Below are positions 44,946 through 54,343 of a DNA stretch of 64,000 nucleotides, in pieces. Below the pieces are notes generated by a model, which was not told the origin of the DNA, did not search any database, and worked only from the letters and a program-made list of their open reading frames with translations. The stretch is from contig NZ_CP015199.1 in assembly GCF_001648155.1 (NCBI RefSeq), forward strand, positions 3,853,001 through 3,917,000, in the 5' to 3' direction. Source of the stretch: Chryseobacterium glaciei (GTDB lineage: Bacteria > Bacteroidota > Bacteroidia > Flavobacteriales > Weeksellaceae). Each line of letters opens with the position of its first letter. Position 1 is the first letter of the stretch. Position numbers and translations under genes: made by a program.

Positions 44946-44982
44946 AGTTTCGGCGGGTTTGCAAAGCAAACCCGCCGAAACT
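44946..44982. repeat. Family D palindrome, copy 2 (17-bp arms, 3-nt loop)
   Basis: AGTTTCGGCGGGTTTGC and its exact reverse complement flank the loop AAA, with the same TTTCGGCGSG core and geometry as 18709-18745. It follows the DUF3857 gene and may also terminate its transcript. Confidence 0.9.
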
Positions 44983-45140
44983 GTTTTATATTATCTAAGT
45001 CTGATTTCCTATGGAATGACAAATGTTGTGGTTAATCTTTTGAATGTAAATTTTAACGCTCAGTTTGTGGAATCTAAACATAGTTATTTTATAGCGTCAA
45101 AGCTTAATTTAATCTAATCCTACAACTCTTGTGATAAAAA

Positions 45141-45479
45141 CTATTCCCAAGGCTGCTTAGGTCTGCTAATTCCAATAAAGCTTTGCTTTCCGATCAATAA
45201 CTCGAAAAACAATTTGAAATCTGAAATCAATGACCACAGCGGATATTTAAAAGTTGCAGGTTTATTCTTTTCGATCAAAGCGTGGCTTAACCAAGCGAAA
45301 CCATAACCAAAAATTGGAACGTACCATAAAAATCGTTCTTTCCCTGAGCTGATTACATATCCGATCACTAGAAATACTAATAACGTTCCTATAAAATGGA
45401 AAACTCTGGTTCCCGTTCTACTATGTTCGGTAAGGTAAAATTGGTAAAATTCTTTGAATGTTTTTATTCTTTCAGACAT
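45141..45479 (-). CDS. DUF962 (Mpo1-like) membrane protein
   Basis: The 112-residue protein has three hydrophobic segments and the DUF962 signature FYLTEHSRTGTRVFHFIGT near residues 14-33 and a GFAWLSHALIEKNKPATF segment with conserved His. Yeast Mpo1 of this family is a dioxygenase of 2-hydroxy fatty acids; bacterial members are likely membrane fatty-acid oxygenases by analogy. Monocistronic. Confidence 0.85.
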   Translation of the reverse strand: MSERIKTFKEFYQFYLTEHSRTGTRVFHFIGTLLVFLVIGYVISSGKERFLWYVPIFGYGFAWLSHALIEKNKPATFKYPLWSLISDFKLFFELLIGKQSFIGISRPKQPWE

Positions 45480-45620
45480 GGCATTTTAGTTTAAGTTCTT
45501 GAGGAGTGTAAAGCAATAAGTTCGCCAACTTTTTAAGCAAGATCATTAAAAGTAAAAAGGCAAAACTGCGATCTCACAATTTTGCCTCTTCAATATATTT
45601 TATTTCTAACTTTTTGAAAG

Positions 45621-47291
45621 CTAAGCTTTCCTAAGTTTACTGTGTCTGTAACCGTAACAGAAATAGATAACCAAACCTAATGCGAACCACAATCCGAACC
45701 AGAACCAGTTTTCGTGGCTCATACCTGTTAAAAGATATAGACAAGAGCTTAAACCTATTAAAGGAATTAAAGAGAAATTCTTAATGAAGGTTACAACACA
45801 CAGAACTAAATTGAAAATAATATAAACAACAATAGAAGCTCTAAACTCACCTTCTTTAGGATCGTTCCAATCTTTTAAACTATTGAAAAATTCCGGTTGC
45901 CATAAGTAAAAACCAATTAATCCTCCAATAAAAATAACAGGAAAAATAATCTTACCATTAATATATGGAAGGTGAAATCTACCTTTGATCTTTTCTTTAG
46001 CAGGAAGCATTAAAACTCCTGCACAAACTAAAACAAACGCGAAAATCGTCCCGATACTTGTAAAATCAAGGATAAAAGTTTTATCTGTAAATAGGATAGG
46101 AACACCCACCGCAATACCTGTGACAACGGTAGCAAACGATGGTGTCTTATATTTTGGATGCACTGTTTTGAATTTTTCAGGCATCAATCCGTCACGGCTC
46201 ATCGCGTACCAAATTCTCGGCTGCCCCATTTGGAAAACCAATAATACAGTCGTAATCGCAACAATTGCAACAAAAGAAACGGTAAGTTCCATCCAGGCAA
46301 CATTAGCATTCGATTTTTCAAATATAAATGAAAGTGGATCTCCGATACCGTCGAATTTTCTGTAATCAACCATTCCGGTTAACACTAAGGTTAATGCAAT
46401 ATAAATTACCGTACACAATACAAGTGAAATGATCATTCCTTTTGGTAAGGTTTTCTGAGGATCTTTCGTTTCCTCGGAAAGTACGCTTAACGCATCAAAA
46501 CCAATATAAGCAAAGAAAACTCCGGAAACAGCACTCATAACTCCTGCAAAACCATTCGGCATGAATGATGCAACATGAGTTTCTGGGTTAACGGGCGTCC
46601 AGTTTTCAGTATTAATATAAGCAAATCCAACCAAGATAACCAAAACGATTACGGCTAATTTTAGGATAACCAAAGAGTTGTTAAAGTTCTTACTTTCTTT
46701 TACTCCAACGTAACATAACCAAGTGATTAACCCGTTGATAACCAAAGCCGGAACATCAACGATGAATTTTAAACTTCCCAATAAAGGAGCTGATTTCCAA
46801 GCATTAAGTAGTTCTTTATTTTCAGAGCCGTTCATGAAAGCTTTTTTGGCTTCAGTATAACTACAGGTTAAATAATCAGGAATATGCATTCCGAGTCGCT
46901 CGAGAAAGCTGGTAAAGTAATCTGACCATGAAAAGGCGACATAGATATTTCCGAAAGAATATTCCATAATCAGCGCCCAGCCGATGATCCAGGCGATTAA
47001 TTCACCAAAACTGGCGTAAGCATAAGTATAAGCTGAACCCGCAGTCGGAATTCTACTCGCAAATTCTGCGTAGCAAAGAGCTGTAAATCCACAGGCAAAA
47101 CCGCAAATCAAATATAACAAAATAACACCGGGACCTCCTCTGAATACAGCTTCTCCCAAACTGCTGAAGCTTCCCGCTCCGATAATTGCCGCAATACCAA
47201 AAAAAACGATATCCCAAACACCCAAAACTCTCAAAAGATTCGTGGAAGTATCTGTCTCTGAATAGTTTTTCCTTCTAAAAAGTTGATTCAT
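45621..47291 (-). CDS. APC-family amino acid permease
   Basis: The 556-residue membrane protein has about 13-14 hydrophobic segments and the APC motif GAGSFSSLG with GPGVILLYLICGFACGFTALCYAEFASRIPTAGSAYTYAYASFGE (quoted only in part). It resembles the cationic amino acid transporter-like (CAT/YfnA) branch. A long extracytoplasmic loop after segment 4 contains two Cys. An in-frame TTG precedes ATG 47291, which is preferred; TACATTTG at 47319-47326 on the minus strand is a good -7 box. Confidence 0.93.
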   Translation of the reverse strand: MNQLFRRKNYSETDTSTNLLRVLGVWDIVFFGIAAIIGAGSFSSLGEAVFRGGPGVILLYLICGFACGFTALCYAEFASRIPTAGSAYTYAYASFGELIAWIIGWALIMEYSFGNIYVAFSWSDYFTSFLERLGMHIPDYLTCSYTEAKKAFMNGSENKELLNAWKSAPLLGSLKFIVDVPALVINGLITWLCYVGVKESKNFNNSLVILKLAVIVLVILVGFAYINTENWTPVNPETHVASFMPNGFAGVMSAVSGVFFAYIGFDALSVLSEETKDPQKTLPKGMIISLVLCTVIYIALTLVLTGMVDYRKFDGIGDPLSFIFEKSNANVAWMELTVSFVAIVAITTVLLVFQMGQPRIWYAMSRDGLMPEKFKTVHPKYKTPSFATVVTGIAVGVPILFTDKTFILDFTSIGTIFAFVLVCAGVLMLPAKEKIKGRFHLPYINGKIIFPVIFIGGLIGFYLWQPEFFNSLKDWNDPKEGEFRASIVVYIIFNLVLCVVTFIKNFSLIPLIGLSSCLYLLTGMSHENWFWFGLWFALGLVIYFCYGYRHSKLRKA

Positions 47292-47541
47292 CAATGTCTA
47301 TATTTGATTTGAAAAAAACAAATGTAATTATTTCTGTGAAATAATTAAGATTTTCTTAATATTTCTTATGAGAAAGTTAATAAGTATTAAAAAATAATCC
47401 ACTTACTAACAATATGTTAAAAGGCTTGTTTATACAATATCTTTTCAATATTTTCGTTGATAAATTGTGGATAAAATCTCTCTATAAATTTAAAATATTT
47501 GGCATTCACTTTAGCCTTACCCATTTTAAAATTTGATATTA

Positions 47542-50505
47542 ATGAAATCAAAAAAAATACTTTTAGCGGCTGCTGTATTTTATTTCGGAATTTCCGAAGG
47601 ACAGCAGTCTCAATACTTTACCCAGCAAGATAATTACAGGTTCAGTTTAGCCGAAAATCTTTATCAGACCAAAATATACAATGCTTCTCAGTACGAATAT
47701 GCGAGACAATATTTTTATAATCAAAATTTGTCGAGGTCGAAAAAAGAGGCTGCACAGTTCTTTGATAATGTAATTGGCGTTATTCTTCAGAAAAATCATG
47801 CTGAAGAAGGATTAACCGCCTTTATGAAAGAATATCCGAACTCTGCCTATTTTGCTCAGGCAAATCTTCCTTTGGCGGATTATTATCTGGCTAAAAAAGA
47901 TTTTCCGAAGGCATTGGAAACGTTGAAAAAGGTTAACCAATATCAACTTTCAAAAGAGGAAAACACGCAGTATATTCTGAAATTAGGTTATGCTAAATTC
48001 ATGATGGGCGATTCTAAAGGGGCAACTGATGCCTTGGAAGAAGCCTATAAAACTGCTGATGATTCTCAAAAAGGCGACATTGCTTATATGTTGGGACATT
48101 TGTATTATTCGAACAGACAGAATGATAAAGCTTTCCAATACTTTGATTCTGTGAAAGATCAGCCAAAATATTCGAAACTGGTTCGTCCTTATTATGTACA
48201 GATGTATTATAACGACAAGGATTACGATAAAGCCATTTCAGAAGGAAATCTTTTATTAAATGAAGATATTTCTGCTGCTTATAAAGCTGAGGTTCATAAG
48301 ATCATTGGTGAAAGCTATTTCATGAAAAATGATTATACTTCTGCTTATCCTCACTTAAAAGATTACTTGAGTGTTCAGCAAAATCCGTCTGAAAATGACC
48401 TTTATGAAATGGGATTTGTTGCAGCTCAGCTTAAAAAATATGATGAAGCGGTTTCTTATTATAACCAATTGTTAAACAGTAATTCAGCTTTAGCTCAAAA
48501 TGCTTACTATCAGCTTGGAAATGCCTATTTGGCGGTTGATAAAAAACAGGAAGCACTTTCGGCTTTCCGTTCGTCTTATCAGATGAATTATGATCCGAAG
48601 GTTAAAAAACTGGCTCACGAACAATATGCAAAGTTAAGCTACGATATTGGAAATCCGTTTGAAAGTCCGTCTGCGGTTATTCAAAGTTATATCAATGAGA
48701 ACCAAAATGCGGCGAATGCTTCTGAAATGAGATCACTTTTGGTGAAATCATATTTATATTCAGGGAATTTTAAAGAAACGCTGAATGCGATTGACAAACT
48801 TCAAAGTTCGTCTCCTGATATTGATAAGGTGGATCAGGAAGTTTCTTATTTATTGGGAACGGAAGAATTCAACAAAGGAAATTATGATGAAGCTGAGAAA
48901 TATTTCTTAAGAAGTTTAGGCTTTAATATTAATAAAGAATTCAATAACAGAGCTTTATATTGGTTGGGGCAGGTTTATTATCAGAAAGGAAATTATCCGT
49001 CTGCAATCGTTCGTTATGAAAAATTGCTTACCGAAACTTTCCCTGAAAAACAGCAATTGCCTTATGATTTGGGATATGCTTATTTTAAATCTAAGAAATT
49101 TGATCAGGCAGCAACTTATTTTAAGCAGTATTTAACCAATCCAAAACCTGAGTTTAAAAATGATGCAGAACTTCGTTTAGCAGATATTTATTACGCAAAT
49201 AATGATCTGAATGAAGCGATCGCGATCTACGATAAAAATGAAGATGCAACTGATTATACTTTATTCCAAAAAGCGATGGCTTTAGGATTTAAAGGAGATA
49301 CTCAGGCAAAAATCACCAACTTAAAAAATCTTTTATCTAAGTATCCGGGCTCTGAATATTACGACGATGCTCAGTATGAAATGGGAACTGCTTATGCAGC
49401 TCAGGATGATTTTGCCAATTCAAATGATTTCTTCGGAAAAGTGATTAAAACTTCTTCGGATAAAGATTTAATAGCCAACGCTTCGATTTACAGAGCGCAG
49501 AATTATATCGATCAAAATCAAAATGATAAAGCTTTATCTGAGTTAAAATCTCTTGGCGATCAGTATAAAAATACAGCGTACGCAGAAAAAATCGTTCAGG
49601 CTGCAAAACCTATTTTCACGAAAAACGGTGATGTTGCAGGATATGAAAGTTTCGCTAAAAATATTGGAGTAAATGTTGATGCTTCGGAAATTGATGAAAT
49701 TAACCTATCAACAGGAAAACAATATTTCACCAAGAAAGATTATAAAAATGCAATTTCTTATTACGAGAAATATTTAACGCAAAATCCGACAGGAGAGGGG
49801 CTTTATCAGGCTAAATATGAGCTTGGAGAAAGTTATTATCAAACCAACAATACGACAAAAGCACTTTTAGTTTTACAGGAAGTTGCGGATGTTCAGAATG
49901 ATTATCAGGATGATGCGCAGACTCGTTTAGCTCAAATTTATGTTGCGCAAGGAAATAGCGCTGATGCTAAAAAATATTTGGAGAACCTTAAAAACTCATC
50001 AGATGTCAACATTAAAAACTACGCGAATGTAGAATTGATGAAGATGTATGCAGACGAAAAGAATTTCTCTCAAGCTGAAAAGTTAGCTGATGCTGTTATT
50101 TCAAACAATAAAAATTCGGCTGCTGTAATTGAAACTGCGAAGGTGATCAAGGCTAGAAGTTTGATGAATTCAGGGAAAGATAAAGATGCTCAGACAGCTT
50201 ATACTTCTCTTGAAAAGTCTTCAAATACAGAAGTTGCGGCGGAAGCTCTTTACGCAAAAGCATTCTATCAAAACAAAGGGAAAGCTTTCAAATCTTCAAA
50301 CGAAACGATCTTTAAATTGGCCAACAATTACTCTTCTGAAGAATATTGGGGTGCAAAAGCGCTGGTGTTGATGGCGAAGAATTATGTAGGCTTAAAAGAC
50401 AATTATCAGGCGAGTTATACTTGTGATCAGATCATTTCTAATTACAAAGATTTCCCTGAGATCGTGGCTGAAGCAAAAGAGGTTAAAAAACAGATTAAAA
50501 AGTAA
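47542..50505 (+). CDS. Large tetratricopeptide-repeat protein
   Basis: The 987-residue protein has a signal peptide (MKSKKILLAAAVFYFGISEGQ), then roughly 20 or more TPR units over its whole length (for example ALAQNAYYQLGNAYLAVDKK and ALYWLGQVYYQKGNYPSAIV). It is expected in the periplasm or on the outer-membrane inner face as a docking scaffold. A paired outer-membrane barrel gene follows 66 bp downstream, with no terminator, so the two probably work together. The TTG 9 nt upstream of ATG 47542 is not used. Confidence 0.92.
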   Translation: MKSKKILLAAAVFYFGISEGQQSQYFTQQDNYRFSLAENLYQTKIYNASQYEYARQYFYNQNLSRSKKEAAQFFDNVIGVILQKNHAEEGLTAFMKEYPNSAYFAQANLPLADYYLAKKDFPKALETLKKVNQYQLSKEENTQYILKLGYAKFMMGDSKGATDALEEAYKTADDSQKGDIAYMLGHLYYSNRQNDKAFQYFDSVKDQPKYSKLVRPYYVQMYYNDKDYDKAISEGNLLLNEDISAAYKAEVHKIIGESYFMKNDYTSAYPHLKDYLSVQQNPSENDLYEMGFVAAQLKKYDEAVSYYNQLLNSNSALAQNAYYQLGNAYLAVDKKQEALSAFRSSYQMNYDPKVKKLAHEQYAKLSYDIGNPFESPSAVIQSYINENQNAANASEMRSLLVKSYLYSGNFKETLNAIDKLQSSSPDIDKVDQEVSYLLGTEEFNKGNYDEAEKYFLRSLGFNINKEFNNRALYWLGQVYYQKGNYPSAIVRYEKLLTETFPEKQQLPYDLGYAYFKSKKFDQAATYFKQYLTNPKPEFKNDAELRLADIYYANNDLNEAIAIYDKNEDATDYTLFQKAMALGFKGDTQAKITNLKNLLSKYPGSEYYDDAQYEMGTAYAAQDDFANSNDFFGKVIKTSSDKDLIANASIYRAQNYIDQNQNDKALSELKSLGDQYKNTAYAEKIVQAAKPIFTKNGDVAGYESFAKNIGVNVDASEIDEINLSTGKQYFTKKDYKNAISYYEKYLTQNPTGEGLYQAKYELGESYYQTNNTTKALLVLQEVADVQNDYQDDAQTRLAQIYVAQGNSADAKKYLENLKNSSDVNIKNYANVELMKMYADEKNFSQAEKLADAVISNNKNSAAVIETAKVIKARSLMNSGKDKDAQTAYTSLEKSSNTEVAAEALYAKAFYQNKGKAFKSSNETIFKLANNYSSEEYWGAKALVLMAKNYVGLKDNYQASYTCDQIISNYKDFPEIVAEAKEVKKQIKK

Positions 50506-50571
50506 AGTAGTAAAAAGGTAGCATGATTTAGGGCTTAGGATTTAGGGACGCTACTTAAATATTGATAAATT

Positions 50572-52329
50572 ATGATGAAATATATTCTTCCAATCATATT
50601 TCTAGGGATGTCGTCGGTTGCGTTTTCCCAGATCAAAGAAGAAAAACTGATTCTTAATAAAAAAAGAGAACCGGAAGTAAAAAAGATCGAAAAAAAGAAA
50701 ACTTCTGTGGAAACAATTAAAAATTATCCACCGGAAGAGAAATCTCAGAATCCTGTAAAATATACAATTACAGACGTTCCTGCGGTTTCTGATTTCAAAA
50801 CTTCAACCATTCAGGGACAGGACGTTACTCCAAAGTTTGAGGGGACAGCTCAAAATAATTATCTCCAATTCGGAATGGGTAATTATGGTAAAATTTTGGG
50901 TGATATGAATATCTCAAAAACCCTTGAAAATAAGCTAGAAGTTGGCTTGGATGCTCATTTTCTTTCTACTTTAGGGTTAAAAAAAGAATATGCCTGGGAT
51001 TCTAAGCAAAGTGCAGCAACAGTTGGTGCTTTCTTGAATTCTTACGGAGAAAAAGGGAAGTTCAACTTAAATGCTGAATATGGCTTAAATAACAACAATT
51101 ACTACGGGATTTATGCATTAGATCCGGGTGATGTAGATTTGGATCAAAGAGTTAATCAGTTTAAAGTAAACGGTTATTATGACTTTTATTCAAACGAAAT
51201 TTTAAATGATGTAAGAGTAAAATCTTCGTTCTTAAAAGATCATTTTGATGCAAAGGAAAATCAGGTTTCTATCTTGGCGAATTTGTCTAAACATGGCGTT
51301 GAGGTCGGAGGTTCCGGAATTACGTTGAATGCAGACTTAGGAGTTGGTTTGGAAGCTGTGAAGTCGGAATTTGCGATCAGAGATAAAAACTCTTCTAACT
51401 TTTTTAATACAAGCTTAACTCCAAAAGTAACTTTCAGAAAAGGAGAGTCATATTTGATGTTAGGTTCATCTTTTTCATTTTTAAATGCTAAAAACAATAA
51501 CGATTTGTTAGCAGAGCAAATGAAAAACAGTAAAACATATTGGTTCCCACAAGCTGAATTCCAGTTTGCGGCAGCGAAAGAATTTAAGTTTTATGGTGGA
51601 GTAGATGGAGGATTGAAATTAAACACTTATTCAGATCTTTTACAGCAAAATCCTTTCATCGTTTCTGATCAGTATTTAAAACCAACTGAAACCAAATATC
51701 ATTTTTATGTTGGTTTAAGAGGTGATATTGATGAAACTCTTAAATATGACGTCTCTGCAGGTTATGGAAAAATGAGAGATATTATGTTCTTTAAAGCGAA
51801 TAGTATTTTTGATAATATTTACACGCTTAACCGCTCTGCTTATAACTATGCAAACACGTTCTCCGCAGTTTATGATGACGGAAATGTAAGTGATATTAAA
51901 GGAAGTTTACAGTATTTCCCATTAGAAAACCTAATTGTAGATGCAGAAGTGAAGTTTACGAAGTTTGATCTAAAGAATTACGACAATATTTACAACGTTC
52001 CATTGCTTAATGCAAGTATTGGAGCTAAATATACCATGCTAGATAAAAAATTATTGCTAGGTTTCAAAGGGATTTTTGCAAGCGACAGAACAACGAATTC
52101 TTTTGCTATTGAGGGAGTTGGAAGTCCGATGATGTATCAGTCAACAGAGAATACCGACGATAAAGTTGGTGGTTATGCAGATTTAAATCTTTCCGCAGAG
52201 TACAAAATTCATAAAAATTTCAGTATTTTCGCGATTGGAAACAATCTTTTCAACTCAAATTACCAGACGTACAAAGGATATAAAGTTCTTGGTGCACAGA
52301 TTTTGGGAGGTGTGAAGATTACGTTTTAG
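50572..52329 (+). CDS. TonB-dependent-receptor-like outer-membrane barrel
   Basis: The 585-residue protein has a signal peptide (ILPIIFLGMSSVAFSQ), a charged Lys/Glu-rich linker (residues ~20-60: EEKLILNKKREPEVKKIEKK) and then a beta-barrel with many amphipathic strands, ending in YKVLGAQILGGVKITF with a terminal Phe. No plug domain or TonB box is apparent, so it is not a standard receptor; the FAIGNNLFNSNYQTYKGY ending is receptor-like. It probably partners with the TPR protein upstream. Cargo unknown. Confidence 0.87.
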   Translation: MMKYILPIIFLGMSSVAFSQIKEEKLILNKKREPEVKKIEKKKTSVETIKNYPPEEKSQNPVKYTITDVPAVSDFKTSTIQGQDVTPKFEGTAQNNYLQFGMGNYGKILGDMNISKTLENKLEVGLDAHFLSTLGLKKEYAWDSKQSAATVGAFLNSYGEKGKFNLNAEYGLNNNNYYGIYALDPGDVDLDQRVNQFKVNGYYDFYSNEILNDVRVKSSFLKDHFDAKENQVSILANLSKHGVEVGGSGITLNADLGVGLEAVKSEFAIRDKNSSNFFNTSLTPKVTFRKGESYLMLGSSFSFLNAKNNNDLLAEQMKNSKTYWFPQAEFQFAAAKEFKFYGGVDGGLKLNTYSDLLQQNPFIVSDQYLKPTETKYHFYVGLRGDIDETLKYDVSAGYGKMRDIMFFKANSIFDNIYTLNRSAYNYANTFSAVYDDGNVSDIKGSLQYFPLENLIVDAEVKFTKFDLKNYDNIYNVPLLNASIGAKYTMLDKKLLLGFKGIFASDRTTNSFAIEGVGSPMMYQSTENTDDKVGGYADLNLSAEYKIHKNFSIFAIGNNLFNSNYQTYKGYKVLGAQILGGVKITF

Positions 52330-52399
52330 AGTTTGAGTGTAGGAGAGTTTGAGAGTAAATGAGTTGAAAAAACTCTAAAACTCTCCTACACTCAAACCC
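52329..52399 (+). terminator. Long hairpin after the barrel gene, upstream of tRNA-Arg
   Basis: Exact 20-bp arms (left 52331-52350, GTTTGAGTGTAGGAGAGTTT; right 52378-52397) flank a central region, extended by AGAGT/ACTCT. It can act as a terminator of the TPR/barrel operon. Confidence 0.8.
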
Positions 52400-52406
52400 A
52401 AAAGCC

Positions 52407-52480
52407 GGCTTCGTAGTTCAACTGGATAGAATATCGGATTTCGGCTCCGAGGGTTGGGGGTTCGAACCCCTCCGAAGTCA
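52407..52480 (+). tRNA. tRNA-Arg (anticodon TCG)
   Basis: A 74-nt cloverleaf can be drawn: acceptor GGCTTCG with CGAAGTC (one G-T), D arm GTTCAACTGGATAGAAT, anticodon stem TCGGA/TCCGA around loop TTTCGGC (T33, anticodon TCG, G37), a 5-nt variable region, T arm with TTCGAAC loop, and discriminator A. CCA is not encoded. It reads codon CGA (and CGG/CGN by wobble). Confidence 0.95.
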
Positions 52481-52488
52481 CTCTAAGG

Positions 52489-52518
52489 GGAAAGTCACTT
52501 TTATTAGTGATTTTTCCT
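52489..52518 (+). terminator. Terminator after tRNA-Arg
   Basis: AAAGTCACT and AGTGATTTT pair, followed by T-rich sequence. Confidence 0.7.
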
Positions 52519-52545
52519 TTTTTTTATTTTGTAAAAGGTTGTTAA

Positions 52546-52956
52546 TTACCAATATAAAAGATAGTGCAGAGTTGATCTGGGTGTTAGAAAATTTGTTTCG
52601 TGAAATTCGAGTTTTTGAGCAAAAATCGAACACATTATCGTTTTTTTAGTTTCATTATCCCCTCTAGCATATAGCTGAGAGAGGTTTGGTAATACTTTTA
52701 GCACCTGATCAAGTTTTGTTTTGATGTCGGTGTTTTTACGATTCAGCTTTTGATTTTGTTGATCCATTTCAAATGCATCAATTTTTTTTTACTTTCATTT
52801 TTAATCATCTGAATGATCTTCAAAGATTACTTGTCCAATAGTTATTTGATTTTGAATGCAATATCTCTCCAATCTCTCATGCTGATCGCGCTGAGAGTAA
52901 CCTTTGTCAGCTTGTTCGTCTGTAGAAACTCTAATGTATAAATCTGCTATTTGCAT
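52546..52956 (-). pseudogene. Decayed serine recombinase (resolvase family), N- and C-terminal remnants
   Basis: The N-terminal remnant (52801-52956, 51 codons) opens MQIADLYIRVSTDEQADKGY and continues RDQHERLERYC, which is the start of large serine recombinases with catalytic Ser in RVSTDEQ (residue 11). Its stop follows at FEDHSDD. The C-terminal remnant (52546-52767, 73 codons) contains LSQLYARGDNETKKTIMCSI and AQKLEFHETNFLT, the usual recombinase tail. About 400 residues between are missing, so the gene is dead. A mobile element once inserted here beside tRNA-Arg. Confidence 0.85.
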
Positions 52957-53008
52957 AATCGTGGGTTTGATGTTAACATTATGGCTATCAAGCTAATGTA
53001 GTAAAAAT

Positions 53009-53227
53009 TTATTTTAAAATATAGTTTTTAATAATAAGATCTGCCAACTGGTGTGCAAAATCCATTATACTCATGACTTCGTCATCTGTTGGATTTAACC
53101 CAGATTCTGTAAGAATCTTTTTAGATCTTTCAAAGGAAACTTTTTTTAAAGTATTCTGTGAAAAGTCTATAATTCTATCCTCCGATTCGTTTTTCCGATC
53201 GCTTTTTTGTGAAGAAATCTTTTTCAT
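53009..53227 (-). CDS. Small accessory ORF of the recombinase element
   Basis: The 72-residue protein begins MKKISSQKSDRKNESEDRII and has a C-terminal acidic-amphipathic helix pair (KKILTESGLNPTDDEVMSIM, then ADLIIKNYILK). Similar tiny proteins next to serine recombinases occur in related genomes from memory, and the position just upstream of the decayed recombinase fits. The ATG at 53227 is chosen over a GTG two codons upstream. Function unknown; it may be relict. Confidence 0.6.
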   Translation of the reverse strand: MKKISSQKSDRKNESEDRIIDFSQNTLKKVSFERSKKILTESGLNPTDDEVMSIMDFAHQLADLIIKNYILK

Positions 53228-53364
53228 AAGCACTCATCATATCTAATTTCTTATCGTTGATTTAATCTATTGACTTACATTAAATTATGAATGGTAATTA
53301 TGGAGGATGTAAGTTTGACGTACGTTCGTATTATTTGTCTTTTGATGTCTTTTAATTTACATCT

Positions 53365-53538
53365 GTGTTCATAAAAGTATTTTACGATCCTCCGAAAAAG
53401 AATATTCAAAAAGTTTTAGAAGATTTTTATAATGCAGGCATTGCTGTGAAGATCATTACCGGAGAGAGTTCTGAAACGAAAGAAGCGATTGCAAGACAAA
53501 TCTGTTTTCTATCAATTGGTTTTCCAAAACGGAAATAA
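53365..53538 (+). pseudogene. Fragment of a P-type cation-transporting ATPase
   Basis: A 57-codon frame (GTG at 53365, stop at 53536-53538) contains KVFYDPPKKNIQKVLEDFYN and AGIAVKIITGESSETKEAIARQI, which is the nucleotide-binding/hinge segment of a P-type ATPase (normally ITGDNxxTAxAIAKQIG). The rest of the ~800-residue gene is absent. The following sequence contains no continuing frame. It is a relict cargo or chromosomal fragment beside the recombinase remnants. Confidence 0.75.
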
Positions 53539-53779
53539 AATATGCGCGAACCCTAAATATAACATTTTTGTGGGATACTGCGGTATCCACAGATTAGATG
53601 AATATTCTGAAAGGTATTATAAATAAAGTATTTAAGCCTGTGATTAAAAAGTTGAAACTAATTGCTCCTGAATAATAGCTAAATATCAGAATCTTTATAA
53701 ATCTTATGGATTTTAAAGAGTTTTCGAACATTTTTTCCTTTCATTTTGGTATTTTTTTTAACTTGTGAAAAAATAAATA

Positions 53780-54334
53780 ATGATTACAGTCGGAATTATC
53801 GTTGCCATTTTGGCTATTACTATCATTTGGGCGATCTCGGTTTACAACGGATTGGTAAATAAAAAGGTCAACGTGCAGGAAGGGTGGAGCTCGATAGACG
53901 TATTTCTGAAAAAGCGAAATGACTTGATTCCCAATCTTGTAGAAACAGTAAAAGGCTATGCATCACACGAATCGTCGGTTTTGCAAAATGTAGTAGAAGC
54001 CAGAAATCTTTCCGGCAAAGCGCAGTCTGCAAAAGAACAGGGGGTAGCGGAATCTACTATGCAAAATGCAATGATGAACCTATTTGCGGTGGTAGAAAAC
54101 TATCCTGACCTGAAAGCCAACAGTAATTTCATCTCTCTCCAACAGGATTTGAACGCCTTAGAGGATGATATCGAGATGGCGAGAAGATACTACAACGGCA
54201 CGGTAAAGGAGAATAATATTGCCATTGATGTTTTCCCTTCCAACGTGATTGCCAATACTTTCAAATTTGAGAAAGCGGAATTTTTTGAAATTCAAAATGC
54301 GAGTGAGCGCGAGGTGACGAAAGTTAATTTCTAA
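53780..54334 (+). CDS. LemA family protein
   Basis: The 184-residue protein has an N-terminal transmembrane helix (VGIIVAILAITIIWAISVYN) and the LemA core: VNKKVNVQEGWSSIDVFLKKR, then RNDLIPNLVETVKGYASHE, and the FPSNVIANTFKFEKAEFFE ending. LemA proteins face the extracytoplasmic side as helical bundles and often precede TPM/YgcG or DUF3137 genes. Here it opens a tightly packed operon, 9 bp before a glycosyltransferase, which is unusual. A weak TAACTTG box lies near 53759. Confidence 0.93.
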   Translation: MITVGIIVAILAITIIWAISVYNGLVNKKVNVQEGWSSIDVFLKKRNDLIPNLVETVKGYASHESSVLQNVVEARNLSGKAQSAKEQGVAESTMQNAMMNLFAVVENYPDLKANSNFISLQQDLNALEDDIEMARRYYNGTVKENNIAIDVFPSNVIANTFKFEKAEFFEIQNASEREVTKVNF

Positions 54335-54343
54335 CTTTAAATA

